A stretch of 64,000 nt of DNA from Variovorax boronicumulans (GTDB lineage: Bacteria > Pseudomonadota > Gammaproteobacteria > Burkholderiales > Burkholderiaceae_C). A program made the position numbers and the translations under genes. The stretch spans positions 186,001 to 250,000 of the forward strand of contig NZ_JAUSSG010000009.1 of assembly GCF_030812215.1 (NCBI RefSeq), in the 5' to 3' direction. The notes under the pieces are model-generated. The model had not been told where the DNA came from and made no database searches. It saw nothing but the letters and a program-made list of their open reading frames with translations. This document shows positions 1-8,058 of the stretch, in pieces. How positions within the stretch are numbered: position 1 is the stretch's first letter; the number at the start of each line of letters is the position of its first letter.

Positions 1-181
1 CCGGCGGGTTGTTCGGCACGATCGGGAAGAAGCCGCTGCCGCCGCCTCCTCCGCCACCGCCGCCGCAAGCGGCCAGGACCAGTGAAACCAGCGAAATGCC
101 GATCGCGGGGCCGAACGAACGGCGGGCGCGACGAGCGGCGTCAATCATCGAGAAAATCGAGTGGGGGCGCGGTGTGCGCAT
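1..181 (-). CDS. Lipoprotein, N-terminal part only (runs off left edge)
   Basis: The first 60 codons of a minus-strand gene are present; the rest lies left of the window. The reading starts MRTPRPHSIFS, has a positively charged stretch (AARRARRSFG), a hydrophobic core (ISLVSLVL) and a lipobox LAAC followed by a run of eight glycines and a Ser, so this is a signal-peptidase-II lipoprotein with a flexible Gly linker after the acylated Cys. I chose the ATG at 181 because GGAG lies 8 bases upstream; an in-frame ATG at 148 has no visible ribosome site. The function of the mature domain cannot be seen. The gene is divergent from the LysR gene at 326. Confidence 0.75.
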   Translation of the reverse strand, partial: MRTPRPHSIFSMIDAARRARRSFGPAIGISLVSLVLAACGGGGGGGGGSGFFPIVPNNPP

Positions 182-254
182 GGTCTTGTCTCCGGCATGC
201 GGCCTCGGTGGGCCGCTCTTTTTTGAAAGGGCGGCCGGACGATAGGTGCACGGG

Positions 255-267
255 TGACCTAGGGTCA
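255..267. promoter_or_regulatory. Candidate LysR-type operator (T-N11-A dyad)
   Basis: TGACC-TAG-GGTCA is a perfect 5-bp inverted repeat with a 3-bp spacer. It begins with T and ends with A 11 bases apart, the T-N11-A pattern recognised by LysR-type regulators. It sits 59 bp before the GTG start of the LysR gene at 326 and in the divergent region shared with the lipoprotein gene, and is followed by an AT-rich stretch suitable for a -10 element. Binding is inferred, not shown. Confidence 0.45.
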
Positions 268-325
268 AATAAAATAAAAGTACACATCCGATACGAAAAA
301 AATATGGAGTCAACGTGGAGCTAGC

Positions 326-1246
326 GTGGAGATAAGACCGCTGCGGTACTTCGTGGCCGTTGCCGAGACCGGCCACATGACGCGCGCCGCCGAGCAGTTG
401 GGCATCCAGCAGCCGCCGCTCAGCCAGACCATCAAGGCGCTGGAGCGCGAGCTGGGCGTGCTGCTGTTCCGCCGCCATCCGCGCGGCGTGGCGCTTACCG
501 ATGCGGGCCGCCTCTTCCAGGTCGAGGCGCTGCGCATGCTGCAGGACATGGAGGCCATGAAACAGCGCATGGCGCGCGTGGCCAATGGCGAGGTCGGCAC
601 GTTGGCGGTCGGCTTCACCAGCTCGGCCGCTGCGCACCGCTTCGTGCCCGAGGCACTGCGCGCCTTTCGCCGCGAGCACCCGGGCGTGGAGTTGCAGCTG
701 CGCGAGAACAACGCGGCCGAACTGACCGAAGCGCTGGCGGCCGGCCGCCTGCATTGCGGCTTGCTGCGCGTGCCGGTGGCGCGACCCGAGGGACTGATCT
801 TCGAGACGCTGCTGCGCGAGCCGGTGCTGGTCGCGATGCCGAGCGACCACCGTTTTGCCCTCGCCCGCAGCAAGGCCTCGCGCCCGCTGCCGCTCGCGCG
901 GCTGTGCGAGGAAGGCATCATCCTCGTGCGCCGTCCGGGCGCGCCGGGCCTCTATGCCGAGCTGCTGGCGCTGTGCCACGCCAAGGGCCTGCGCCCGCGC
1001 GTGGTGGCCGAGGTGGACCGCATGATGACCAACCTGAACCTCGTGGCCGCGGGTGTCGGCCTGTCGGTGGTGCCGGCCTCGATGACCGGCGTGCACGCGC
1101 ATGCCATCGCCTACGCGCGGCTCGCCGACGGCGGCCAGCTCGACGCGCCGCTCACGCTGGTGTCGCGCGCGGAAGAAGACAACCTGCCCGCGCAGCATTT
1201 CGCCGCGCTGCTGCGCAGGCATGCGAGCGAGAACCCCGGGTCATGA
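326..1246 (+). CDS. LysR-family transcriptional regulator
   Basis: A 306-aa LysR-type regulator. The N-terminal winged helix-turn-helix spans about residues 1-60 (EIRPLRYFVAVAETGHMTRA... with PPLSQTIKALE as recognition helix), followed by the periplasmic-binding-protein-like effector domain (about 90-295). The start is GTG at 326: GGAG lies 5 bases upstream, while the ATG at 304 is closed by a stop after six codons. The N-terminus resembles the BenM/CatM-like aromatic/organic acid branch. Its stop overlaps the start of the Bug-type binding protein gene by 4 bases (ATGA), so the two are translationally coupled and it may control uptake or use of that protein's ligand. The effector is unknown. 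Confidence 0.9.
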   Translation: MEIRPLRYFVAVAETGHMTRAAEQLGIQQPPLSQTIKALERELGVLLFRRHPRGVALTDAGRLFQVEALRMLQDMEAMKQRMARVANGEVGTLAVGFTSSAAAHRFVPEALRAFRREHPGVELQLRENNAAELTEALAAGRLHCGLLRVPVARPEGLIFETLLREPVLVAMPSDHRFALARSKASRPLPLARLCEEGIILVRRPGAPGLYAELLALCHAKGLRPRVVAEVDRMMTNLNLVAAGVGLSVVPASMTGVHAHAIAYARLADGGQLDAPLTLVSRAEEDNLPAQHFAALLRRHASENPGS

Positions 1247-2253
1247 GCGTTGCCCTGCTGTCCCGCCGGCGCTTCGTGCACCGCACGGGCGCCCTGCTGG
1301 CAGCCGCCTGCGCCATGCCGCCACAGTTGCTGCACGCCGCAACGGCTTCATCGCCGTGGCCGAATCGCCCGATGCGCCTGATCGTGGTCTATCCACCGGG
1401 TGGCGTGAGCGACGGCATGGCCCGCGTGCTGGCCGACCCGCTTTCACAAGCGCTGGGCGTGCCGGTGCTCATCGAGAACCGCGCCGGCGCGGGCGGCAGC
1501 ATCGGCATGGACGCGCTTGCGCGCGCGGCGCCCGACGGCTGCACCCTCGCCTTCTCCGCCATCAGCCCGCTCACGCTGCATCCGCTGATCGCGCGCGTTC
1601 CCTACGACCCGCTGCGCGCTTTTGCGCCGGTGGCGAGCGTGATGCGCACGCCGGTGCTGGTGGTCGGCACACCGGCCTTTGCGGGACACGGCTTTCGCGA
1701 CCTGATCGCGCGCGCCCGCAGCCAGCCCGGCGCAGTGCGCTGGGCCACCTCGGGCGTCGCCACCATCGGGCACCTCGTGCTGGCGCAGGTGCGCGTGCAG
1801 AGCCGCACCGACATCACGCACATTCCTTATGCGGGCGGTGGACCGCAGCTCAACGATGCGCTCAGCGGGCAGTTCGAAGTGCTGTCGACCAACGTCGCGG
1901 CGCAGCAGTTGCAGTACATCGAGGGTGGGCGGTTCCAGGCGTTGGCGGTGGGGGCGCCGGCACGCATCGAGGCGCTGCCCGATGTACCGACGCTCGCGGA
2001 GCTGGGATACGAGCGGGCGAATCGCGATTCGCTCTTCGGCGTGTTCGCGCCGGCGCGAACGCCAACGGCGGTGGTGCAGCGGCTCAACGCGGAAATCAAT
2101 CGCGTGCTGCGCAGCGATGCGGTGCGCTCGCGGTTAAGGGCGGCCTACAACCTGCCGGCCGGGGGAAGCATCGAGGACTTCGCGCACGAGATCGCTGTGG
2201 ACCGGCGGCGCAACCGGGCGCTGGTGGCGGGGGATCGGTCGCAGTTCGACTGA
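1243..2253 (+). CDS. Bug-type tripartite tricarboxylate transporter substrate-binding protein
   Basis: A 336-aa periplasmic solute-binding protein of the Bug family (TctC-like). The N-terminus has a twin-Arg-like stretch (SRRRFVHRTGALLAAACAM) and a cleavage site near LLHAATA. Family motifs are visible: PMRLIVVYPPGGVSDGMAR, a VPVLIENRAGAGGSIG segment, THIPYAGGGP, ALPDVPTLAELGY and a C-terminal FAPARTPTAVVQRLNAEI. The Asp of PDVPT and backbone groups of the GG loops usually bind carboxylated ligands in this family. No membrane components (TctA/B) are adjacent, which is common for the many orphan Bug genes in Burkholderiales. Start ATG at 1243 overlaps the upstream LysR stop. Confidence 0.9.
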   Translation: MSVALLSRRRFVHRTGALLAAACAMPPQLLHAATASSPWPNRPMRLIVVYPPGGVSDGMARVLADPLSQALGVPVLIENRAGAGGSIGMDALARAAPDGCTLAFSAISPLTLHPLIARVPYDPLRAFAPVASVMRTPVLVVGTPAFAGHGFRDLIARARSQPGAVRWATSGVATIGHLVLAQVRVQSRTDITHIPYAGGGPQLNDALSGQFEVLSTNVAAQQLQYIEGGRFQALAVGAPARIEALPDVPTLAELGYERANRDSLFGVFAPARTPTAVVQRLNAEINRVLRSDAVRSRLRAAYNLPAGGSIEDFAHEIAVDRRRNRALVAGDRSQFD

Positions 2254-2496
2254 ATGCTTGTGCTGCAGCCTGACGCCATCAGACGGCTTATCGGGCGGGC
2301 AGGCGATTAATTTCGGCGACCCGCGCCATTGATCCCACTACTTATTCATCTTCGGCCCCAGAGAAACACTCAAGGCTACACGGATGACCTTGCAACTTGC
2401 CTACATCTCAATATTTTATATTTTTCTTGAGCGCAACACCGAATTGAGATTCACCGATCAATGACTACTGCAATTTTAATTATTTTTGAAAAAAAT
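2254..2496. other. AT-rich intergenic region between convergent genes
   Basis: 243 bases separate the ends of the Bug gene (plus) and the putative immunity gene (minus). The right half is strikingly AT-rich (runs such as ATTTTATATTTTTC and AATTATTTTTGAAAAAAATTT) compared with the rest of the window. I see no convincing gene; the T/A tracts may act as terminators, but no clear GC-rich stem precedes them. Confidence 0.5.
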
Positions 2497-2880
2497 TTAA
2501 AGCCGAAAATCAATATTGTGCAAATCACTAATCAATTGCACATCAGCGCCATACTCTTTTTGAGGCGGCTCGTGTTCGGCAAGCTTCTGGTAGAGCGCAC
2601 GCAGGTATCCAGGCTTGTCTACGATTTCATCAAGTGGTAAAGCATGCGGCACCACAGCACGCCAGTACCGCTCAAGGTCACGCGATGAGAGAATAAATTC
2701 AATAGCTTCCAATACTCGTTTTTTGCTCATGGGTCCGTACGTCTCAAAGTCCGTCTTCATCGCGTCAAACAGCTTGGCGCGGCAGCCCTCGTCGTTGATA
2801 TGAAAATCGTCTATATCATCATCGCTCATCGAAAAAAGGTAGTAATACATCTTTGAAATGTACCCAAGAAAGATTTGCAT
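2497..2880 (-). CDS. Putative immunity protein for the adjacent Rhs toxin
   Basis: A 127-aa acidic, mostly helical protein with no signal peptide and no family I recognise. It begins 3 bases after the stop of the rhs gene on the same strand, exactly where cognate immunity genes of Rhs/CDI effectors lie. It shares the low GC of the toxin tip, unlike the surrounding genome. The start at 2880 has no visible ribosome site; in-frame ATGs at 2850 and 2829 (MSDDDIDDF) are alternatives. The immunity role rests on position and composition only; the toxin it would neutralise is the 133-residue C-terminus encoded at 2887-3285. Confidence 0.65.
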   Translation of the reverse strand: MQIFLGYISKMYYYLFSMSDDDIDDFHINDEGCRAKLFDAMKTDFETYGPMSKKRVLEAIEFILSSRDLERYWRAVVPHALPLDEIVDKPGYLRALYQKLAEHEPPQKEYGADVQLISDLHNIDFRL

Positions 2881-2883
2881 GAA

Positions 2884-5800
2884 TTAAGGAATAGGAAGTT
2901 GTGGGAAAGCTGTAATGATGCCATAAGGGCCTTTGAAGACAGTTGCTTGCCTGGTGGTTTCTGGACAGCCACCACCGCTTCTAAAGCCCTCTCCAATTAC
3001 CCGCTTCATGTCGACGGTCGCTTCATTTTTACCGGTCCTATTCATTTCCTGTTTTGCTCTTTGAATGGCATCCAGCTGGTCTATATTATTTAAAAATCTA
3101 GTTGAATCCGGACCGCTGCCTTTCGGTATTTTGCAGGGTTTGTCCGGCGGTACCCCCGTTGTAGCGCGTCTCTCCTGTGCTGCCATGGTTGTATGCGCCC
3201 CGTGACGGGAATACGCATGACCGCCCGAGACGGCGTCGTGATCTTGCAGAATTTTTCCTGCTCGACGATTTGCTCGATTGCCGGCTAACCCAAGAGGATC
3301 AATCCATTCTGAAGGGTTGGGCGCATATTGCTGAAAATTTAGCCCGCCGGCAAATTTAATGGGATCTTTCGATACGAACCGCCCCACCACCGGGTCGTAA
3401 TACCTGAACCGGTTGTAGTGCAGCCCGGTTTCCTCGTCCAGATACTGCCCCTGGAACCGGATTGGATTCTTCAGCCCCGCCTTCCTGGCGGCCTCGCTGA
3501 TGGTGAGCCTGGCTTCACCCCACGCCTTGTAGTTCGCTTCCCATGCGATGTTTCCGCCCTCATCGGTCAACTCCATCGGCGTTCCGAGGTGGTCGCACTG
3601 GTAGTAGTGGATGTTCTCCAGCGGCGCTGGCGGCTCCCCGTCCTGCCCCAGCCCCGGCTCGTACACCCCGTTGTACAGCGGGTCCTGATCCAGGTCGTAG
3701 TTGCCTTGCGCATCGGTGTACGTGCGCGTCGCGCCGGCAGGCCGCCTCAGGAAGTTCTGCGTGATTCGTCCCCGTGCACTGGCCTGCAACACCGGCACGA
3801 AGCTGTTGGGCTCGAACACGTAATGCACCGTCCGGTTTCGAGCCGCCTCCGACTCCCAGGCCATCTGGTCCCCGTCCCATCCGAAGAGCACCGCGCCAAG
3901 GCCGCGCGCCTGCATCTGGCGCCGGTATTCGGCCGCGTGGTACTGGCTGCCGTCCATCGAACTGGTGATGACGTTGGGTTCGCTGCACTTGGCAATGCGC
4001 CGGCCCAGCGGGTCATACAGAAATGATGTGCGCGTGTCCTGCGTGCGCGCCTCGGCAAGGCGGCCCAAGGCATCCCACGCGAAGCGCGTGCGCTGGCCGT
4101 TGTGCCGCCGCTCGACCATGTTGCCGCGGCTGTCGTACTCGAAGTGCGTGCCTGCGTAGTCCTTCACCAGGTTGTTCAGGATCGCCGGGATGCTGTGGAT
4201 CGCCCCAGCCTCTCTGGCCGCCGGCGCCATCGGGTCCAGGATGTTGCTGGCCGGATCGAACGCGAAGGTCTCGGTGCCCAGTTGGCTCCGGGCTTGCAGC
4301 AGCCGGCCCACAGGGTCGTAGCGGTAGCTCAGGCTGCCGCGGCGGCTGTCGCCGATGTCGGTGAGCTGGCCGGCGCGGTCGTAGCTGTACTTGCGCTGGA
4401 TGCCCAACGCGCTGGCGTTCGGAATCGAACGAGAAGGGCCGCCTCGGCTCTGGCCCAGTCTGTCCACGCGACCGAGCACCTGGGCCTTCAAGCGCCCAGC
4501 GGGGTCGTACTGCTGCTCCTGCGCTACCTCGTTGGCCTGCGTGCGCTTGACCTCCCGATGCAGGTCATCGCGCTCGATCTGCAAGGCCTCCATGTCGTCA
4601 AGCATCAGTCCGTGCACGTGGCCCGAGCCGTAAGTCAGCCAGGTGGTGGTGTGGCCATCGGGGCGCGTGGTCTGGATGCGGTTGCCCAGTTCGTCGTAGC
4701 GGTGCTGCCAGACGGCCGTCAGCGGCTGGCTGCCCGGTCGGCCTTGTTCGTCGATCAGGTAGTGATGGTGCTCGGTCCTCACATTGCCGGCGGCATCGGG
4801 GAACCATTGCAGGTGGATGTGCGGGTTGCGGGCATCGATGAGTTGCCCGTTGCCGTCGTAGGCGTAGCTGTCGGTTTGGATGCTCTGCAGATCCAAGGTA
4901 CGCCTGCGGGGATGACCGTCCGGGTCCCTCGACTCGATGTACAGGCCCGCGGTGCGCTTCGTCAGACGCCCCGTGGGATCGAAGTCGAACTGGGTGACCG
5001 CATCGCCTTCGGTGACCTGGCGCAGCACGCCGGTGGCGGGGGTATAGCCGTAGGCGGTCCTGCTGCCGTCGAACTGGACCTCGGACCGCAGCTTGCCCAG
5101 CGGGTCGTAGCTGAAGCTGTGCGTGCGGCCGTTCTCGTTGCGCAATGCCGTCAGGCGGCCCAGGCGGTCCCACTGGTACTCGATGGTGTGGCGGTTGGCG
5201 TCCAGCCGCTGGGCGATGAGGCCGACCGCGTTGTATTCGTAGCGCGTCTCGCGGTGCAAGGCGTCGCGATGGAGCAGCAAACGGCCTTCTGCATCATGCA
5301 CAAGTTGTTCCTGGGAACCGTCCGGGTTGACGATGCGTGCCAGTTGACCGCGCTCGTAGTGGTACTGGGTGGCCTCCCCGGCGGCGTTCTCTGCCTTCAG
5401 CAGGTGCCCGCTGTCGTCATAGGTCCAGCTCGAAGTCTTGCCCGAGCAGTCTGTGTAGGCCGTCAACTGGCCCGCATCGTCATAGGCCAGCTGCTTCTTG
5501 CCGCCCCTGGCATCGGTGATCTCCACCGGCAGGCCGTGTTCGTTGTAGGCGTACTCGGTCTTGTGGCCCAGCGGATCGATCTCCTCGATGAGGTTGACGC
5601 CCTCGTAGGTGCGCTTCCAGGCATGGCCTTCGGCATCGCGGATGCCGGTGAGGTTGTCCATGTCGTCGTGGGCGAAGTGCACCGTGCTGTGGTCGGCGCG
5701 CGTGTGGCTCACGAGGTTGCCGTGCGCGTCGTAGGTGTAGTGATCGCTGCTGCCATCGGCATGCAAATGCCGCGTGATGTTCTTTAGCGCATCGCGGAAG

Positions 5801-7986
5801 AACCACTCTTCGTGCGCATAGAGCATGCCGTCCGCGCCGCGGACTTCCGGATGAACGATGCGATAGGTGTAGCCGAGGAAGTCGAAGTAGTAGCGCGTCT
5901 GCGCCCCAAGCGCATCGACGACGGTGGCCAGACGAACGTGGTTGTTCCAGACGATGGTGGTGTCGAAGCTGCCGTCGTCGGCGTACTCGCGGTATGCCCT
6001 GGCCCGGGCGCTGTTGCTTGCATGCAGGTCCACTGCGTTGCCATCTTCGTGTTCCCATTGAAGATGAATGCCGCGCCCCGTGCGGTCCGTGTACCTGGAG
6101 ATCAGGTGGGTGCTGGCCGTCTCGCCTGCGCGCCGGTATTCGTAGTGCCAGCTTTGCTCGTTTTCATCCTGGGCGGCAATGAGATCGCTGCTGCCATCGG
6201 CCGACATCCGATAGGTGTAGGCGGCCAGTTGACGCACGGCCTGCCCATCCTGCACAAGCCACAGGCTTTGGATGCGGCCGTGCGCGTCGATGGCGGTGCT
6301 CACATGAACCTGGCCGCTGACAATGTCCGAGAGCTGCCCGCCTTCGTGGCGATAGGCCAACTCGGTCGTTTGACCGGCACGCGTGCGCTGGCTTGCCAGA
6401 CGGTAGTGCACGGCTTTGTTCCTGGTGCGCGCTGTGCCCTCGTGCACGAACCGGGGGGCGAGCTCGAAGGTCTCGACGTAGTCTCGCCCGTGGCTCAGGA
6501 CAAGCACGCCGCCATTGCCTCGCCCGAGGGTGAGGTCCTCGATGGCGTTGTGATGCACCTGGCCCGCATTGCCATGCTCGGGCTCTGCCAGCTTGGGAAA
6601 ACGATGCTCGCGACCGTCGGCAGCGAAGTAGCTCAGGCTGCCGTCCGCAGCCTGGTCGATGCGGGTGGTGTAAGGACTGGTCCAGCGAGCGCCAAGGCAG
6701 GCGCTGGTGCCGGCATGCCCCGATCGAGGCTGCGAGTTGTCATAGGCCGCCAGGCGCGAGTGGTACGTGCGGCTCCAGACGATGGGCATGTGGCCCGGCA
6801 ATGCAAAGTCGGTATGAACAAAGGTTTCACTGCCAGATGCAAAGCTGATGGCGTTGGGCGTTTGAGCCCGGGTTTTGCAGTTCTTGCAGGGGTTGGCATC
6901 GCTCACGCCGTTCACGCGCTCCGCGTTCAGTCTGTCCAACTCCGCATTTGTCTTCTTCTGAGCATGCGTCGCGGTCGTCGTCGGATTGACGGTGGAGCCT
7001 CCCGTCTTGCCCTTGGCGCGATAACGCAAGACAGCATCCTTGAGCCTCAGGAGGAGCCAGGCGATGGACATGTCGACGCCCGCGTCGCCCAATCTCTCGA
7101 TCTTCGTTTTCGCGTCTGCGGCCAGGCTGTCCAGCGAGTCGGCGTAAGCGTTCATCAGCTTCGCGGCCTTCTCGCCAACATCGGTATGACGCATCATCAG
7201 GCCGGCCCCAGCGTTGGCAGCTACCTTGGCACCTTGTGCGGCCTGCTCGCCAACATAGCTGGCGCCATCCTCGACCCTCTCCTTGATGTCGCCGGCAATT
7301 CCCTTGATGGCACCCCAGACACCGCTCTCGTAGGTGGTCTCGGGATCGCGCTTTGGAGGCTCCGCGGGCGCCGGTGTGCCGGCATCGAAGGGCGTACCCG
7401 ATGCAAGCTTGCGCAAGACCTTGCTCAATCCCGAGAGCAGGTCATGCGCCATGGTGGCGGCCGACTTCAATATGTCTTTGAGTTTGGTGCTGGCCTCGGC
7501 CACAAATTTTTCGAGTTCACCGGCCAACGTCGCATTGAGGTGGTCGACGAGCATCACGACAAGTGCATCGCTGAGCCCGTGACCTGCCGTGCCGAGCTTG
7601 CTTCGCACCAGATGCAGTGCGGGTCGCAGGCTGGTTCGCGCTGCGGCCATGGTCGGAGGGAACGGCACGATTCCGATCAGGTTGATGCCGAAGCTGGCCC
7701 AGTTGAGGGCTTTCTCCCCGACGTTCGCAGCCTTGTTCTCGACGAGGACGATGATGTCGCACACCGCATCGATGGCCGCCAGGATGTTGCCGAGGATCGG
7801 AACGGCGCTGGCGACGGTCACAGCCCTGTCCAGCGTGACATGGCCGCCGCTGATCTTGATCAACCAGGCGTTGACGGCCTTCTTGGCGACCGGTAGCTCG
7901 GCTGGATCGATCTGGTCGAGTGGCTTGACGACCGCTTCCCTCTCGTTTGCCTTCCGCGCTCTCTCTTCTTGCGATATCTCGGCCAT
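2884..7986 (-). CDS. Rhs-family polymorphic toxin (T6SS effector) with RNase-like C-terminus
   Basis: A 1700-aa Rhs/YD-repeat protein. Residues about 1-120 are hydrophobic (helices near 55-75 and 95-115), followed by a Cys-bearing segment (NPCKNCKTRAQTP, about 360) and the Rhs shell made of dozens of YD repeats. The core ends with VGRFVSKDPI and WIDPLGL at residue 1567, the usual autocleavage boundary. The last 133 residues (about 1568-1700) are the variable toxin: GGHAYSRHG near the front, a central STRFLNN, then IGEGFRSGGG and YGIITAFP at the end. This layout (His-rich start, Ser/Thr-x-F centre, TAFP ending) resembles the RNase-A/BECR-type CdiA toxins, so an RNase is likely but not proven. 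I see no PAAR motif. RBS GGGAG lies 7 bases before ATG. The gene is downstream of vgrG, suggesting delivery on that spike. Confidence 0.9.
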   Translation of the reverse strand: MAEISQEERARKANEREAVVKPLDQIDPAELPVAKKAVNAWLIKISGGHVTLDRAVTVASAVPILGNILAAIDAVCDIIVLVENKAANVGEKALNWASFGINLIGIVPFPPTMAAARTSLRPALHLVRSKLGTAGHGLSDALVVMLVDHLNATLAGELEKFVAEASTKLKDILKSAATMAHDLLSGLSKVLRKLASGTPFDAGTPAPAEPPKRDPETTYESGVWGAIKGIAGDIKERVEDGASYVGEQAAQGAKVAANAGAGLMMRHTDVGEKAAKLMNAYADSLDSLAADAKTKIERLGDAGVDMSIAWLLLRLKDAVLRYRAKGKTGGSTVNPTTTATHAQKKTNAELDRLNAERVNGVSDANPCKNCKTRAQTPNAISFASGSETFVHTDFALPGHMPIVWSRTYHSRLAAYDNSQPRSGHAGTSACLGARWTSPYTTRIDQAADGSLSYFAADGREHRFPKLAEPEHGNAGQVHHNAIEDLTLGRGNGGVLVLSHGRDYVETFELAPRFVHEGTARTRNKAVHYRLASQRTRAGQTTELAYRHEGGQLSDIVSGQVHVSTAIDAHGRIQSLWLVQDGQAVRQLAAYTYRMSADGSSDLIAAQDENEQSWHYEYRRAGETASTHLISRYTDRTGRGIHLQWEHEDGNAVDLHASNSARARAYREYADDGSFDTTIVWNNHVRLATVVDALGAQTRYYFDFLGYTYRIVHPEVRGADGMLYAHEEWFFRDALKNITRHLHADGSSDHYTYDAHGNLVSHTRADHSTVHFAHDDMDNLTGIRDAEGHAWKRTYEGVNLIEEIDPLGHKTEYAYNEHGLPVEITDARGGKKQLAYDDAGQLTAYTDCSGKTSSWTYDDSGHLLKAENAAGEATQYHYERGQLARIVNPDGSQEQLVHDAEGRLLLHRDALHRETRYEYNAVGLIAQRLDANRHTIEYQWDRLGRLTALRNENGRTHSFSYDPLGKLRSEVQFDGSRTAYGYTPATGVLRQVTEGDAVTQFDFDPTGRLTKRTAGLYIESRDPDGHPRRRTLDLQSIQTDSYAYDGNGQLIDARNPHIHLQWFPDAAGNVRTEHHHYLIDEQGRPGSQPLTAVWQHRYDELGNRIQTTRPDGHTTTWLTYGSGHVHGLMLDDMEALQIERDDLHREVKRTQANEVAQEQQYDPAGRLKAQVLGRVDRLGQSRGGPSRSIPNASALGIQRKYSYDRAGQLTDIGDSRRGSLSYRYDPVGRLLQARSQLGTETFAFDPASNILDPMAPAAREAGAIHSIPAILNNLVKDYAGTHFEYDSRGNMVERRHNGQRTRFAWDALGRLAEARTQDTRTSFLYDPLGRRIAKCSEPNVITSSMDGSQYHAAEYRRQMQARGLGAVLFGWDGDQMAWESEAARNRTVHYVFEPNSFVPVLQASARGRITQNFLRRPAGATRTYTDAQGNYDLDQDPLYNGVYEPGLGQDGEPPAPLENIHYYQCDHLGTPMELTDEGGNIAWEANYKAWGEARLTISEAARKAGLKNPIRFQGQYLDEETGLHYNRFRYYDPVVGRFVSKDPIKFAGGLNFQQYAPNPSEWIDPLGLAGNRANRRAGKILQDHDAVSGGHAYSRHGAHTTMAAQERRATTGVPPDKPCKIPKGSGPDSTRFLNNIDQLDAIQRAKQEMNRTGKNEATVDMKRVIGEGFRSGGGCPETTRQATVFKGPYGIITAFPQLPIP

Positions 7987-8058
7987 GCCGGAACTCCCTG
8001 AGCCGCTGGGCTCTCGTTGATTTTTTTGTACGGAAACGCGCTGCGCGCGTTCGATGCG

